The position numbers and the translations under genes were made by a program. Below, one piece after another: positions 63,847 through 64,000 of a stretch of 64,000 bases of DNA; positions within the stretch are counted from its first letter, which is position 1; every line of letters begins with the position of its first letter. The notes under the pieces were generated by a model that was not told where the DNA came from, made no database searches, and saw only the letters and a list, made by a program, of their open reading frames with translations. The stretch is taken from NCBI GenBank assembly GCA_947503345.1, contig CANNCW010000003.1:62001-126000 (forward strand), in the 5' to 3' direction. The DNA is from an uncultured Kangiella sp. GTDB taxonomy: Bacteria > Pseudomonadota > Gammaproteobacteria > Enterobacterales > Kangiellaceae.

Positions 63847-64000
63847 TTAATAGCCTGTCGCTGTTTTATCTAAGGTTAACTCAAAGTTTTCGATTCGATG
63901 AACCCGGGTTTTAATGGTTCCATCCTCATGGCAATTAAACTCACGGTAGCCAGGCAACTCCTCAGTCACCGCAAACTCAGCTGAATTTTGCTTAAATTGT
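63847..64000 (-). CDS. cpdA: C-terminal end of probable 3',5'-cAMP phosphodiesterase CpdA, cut by the window edge
   Basis: The frame runs open to the right edge and ends at 63847. The 50 visible residues include QFKQNSAEFAVTEELPGYRE and EDGTIKTRVHRIENFE, like the C-terminal strand region of CpdA, where PGYR and DG-I/T segments recur. The metal-binding part lies outside the window. Position next to parE agrees with Pseudomonas gene order, although yqiA is usually between them. Confidence 0.55.
   Translation of the reverse strand, partial: QFKQNSAEFAVTEELPGYREFNCHEDGTIKTRVHRIENFELTLDKTATGY

Overview
The window reads as one chromosomal segment of a low-GC (about 40% by eye) gammaproteobacterium. 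The evidence is a minor-pilin/PilY1 operon, a FimX-SerB-ParC-ParE block, the complete EF-P beta-lysylation set (efp, epmA, epmB), FadI/FadJ, a 180-kDa type NAD-glutamate dehydrogenase, and the lpxH-ppiB-cysS-folD-tRNA-tig-clpP order that I recall from Pseudomonas. A Kangiellaceae/Oceanospirillales-like marine heterotroph is my best guess; this is inference, since no rRNA is present. No phage, insertion sequence or CRISPR array was seen.

Layout. 1-467: tail of a kinase-like gene cut by the left edge. 509-6661 (minus): type IV pilus minor pilin operon fimT-pilV-pilW-pilX-pilY1-pilE. 6975-9028: clpP and tig. 9184-9673: four tRNAs (Pro, Arg, His, Leu) from one strong promoter. 9898-15526: folD, cysS plus a small lipoprotein, ppiB, lpxH, a flavodoxin-like reductase, peptidase E and miaE. 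15561-19419: first MoxR-DUF58-transglutaminase operon. 19557-21178: two related outer-membrane beta-barrel genes and a 52-aa membrane peptide gene. 21294-24790: fadIJ. 25034-31932: second MoxR system (MoxR, DUF58, DUF4381, two VWA proteins, BatD). 31975-37949: a short-chain dehydrogenase, a small unknown gene and the large glutamate dehydrogenase. 38087-44813: a DUF1302-DUF1329-YCF48-RND cluster. 45114-47626: a GntR(YtrA)-ABC exporter operon with a 59-aa membrane peptide and a clear palindromic operator. 47878-50319: yeiH-like, nudC and an unknown gene. 50309-53386: the EF-P cluster. 53480-59483: a PilZ-like protein, FimX, SerB and a YtjB-like protein. 59494-63702: parC and parE. 63847-64000: the end of a probable cpdA.

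Together the genes cover protein quality control (Tig, ClpP, PpiB), translation (tRNAs, CysS, EF-P modification, MiaE), surface motility (pilin operon and FimX, at opposite ends of the window), fatty-acid oxidation (FadI/J and an HSD10-like SDR) and envelope functions (LpxH, beta-barrels, DUF1302/RND cluster, two MoxR systems). The least understood parts are the two MoxR systems, the DUF1302-DUF1329-YCF48-RND cluster, the unknown gene wedged between efp and epmA next to a 17-bp inverted repeat, and the small membrane peptides at 21020 and 45114.
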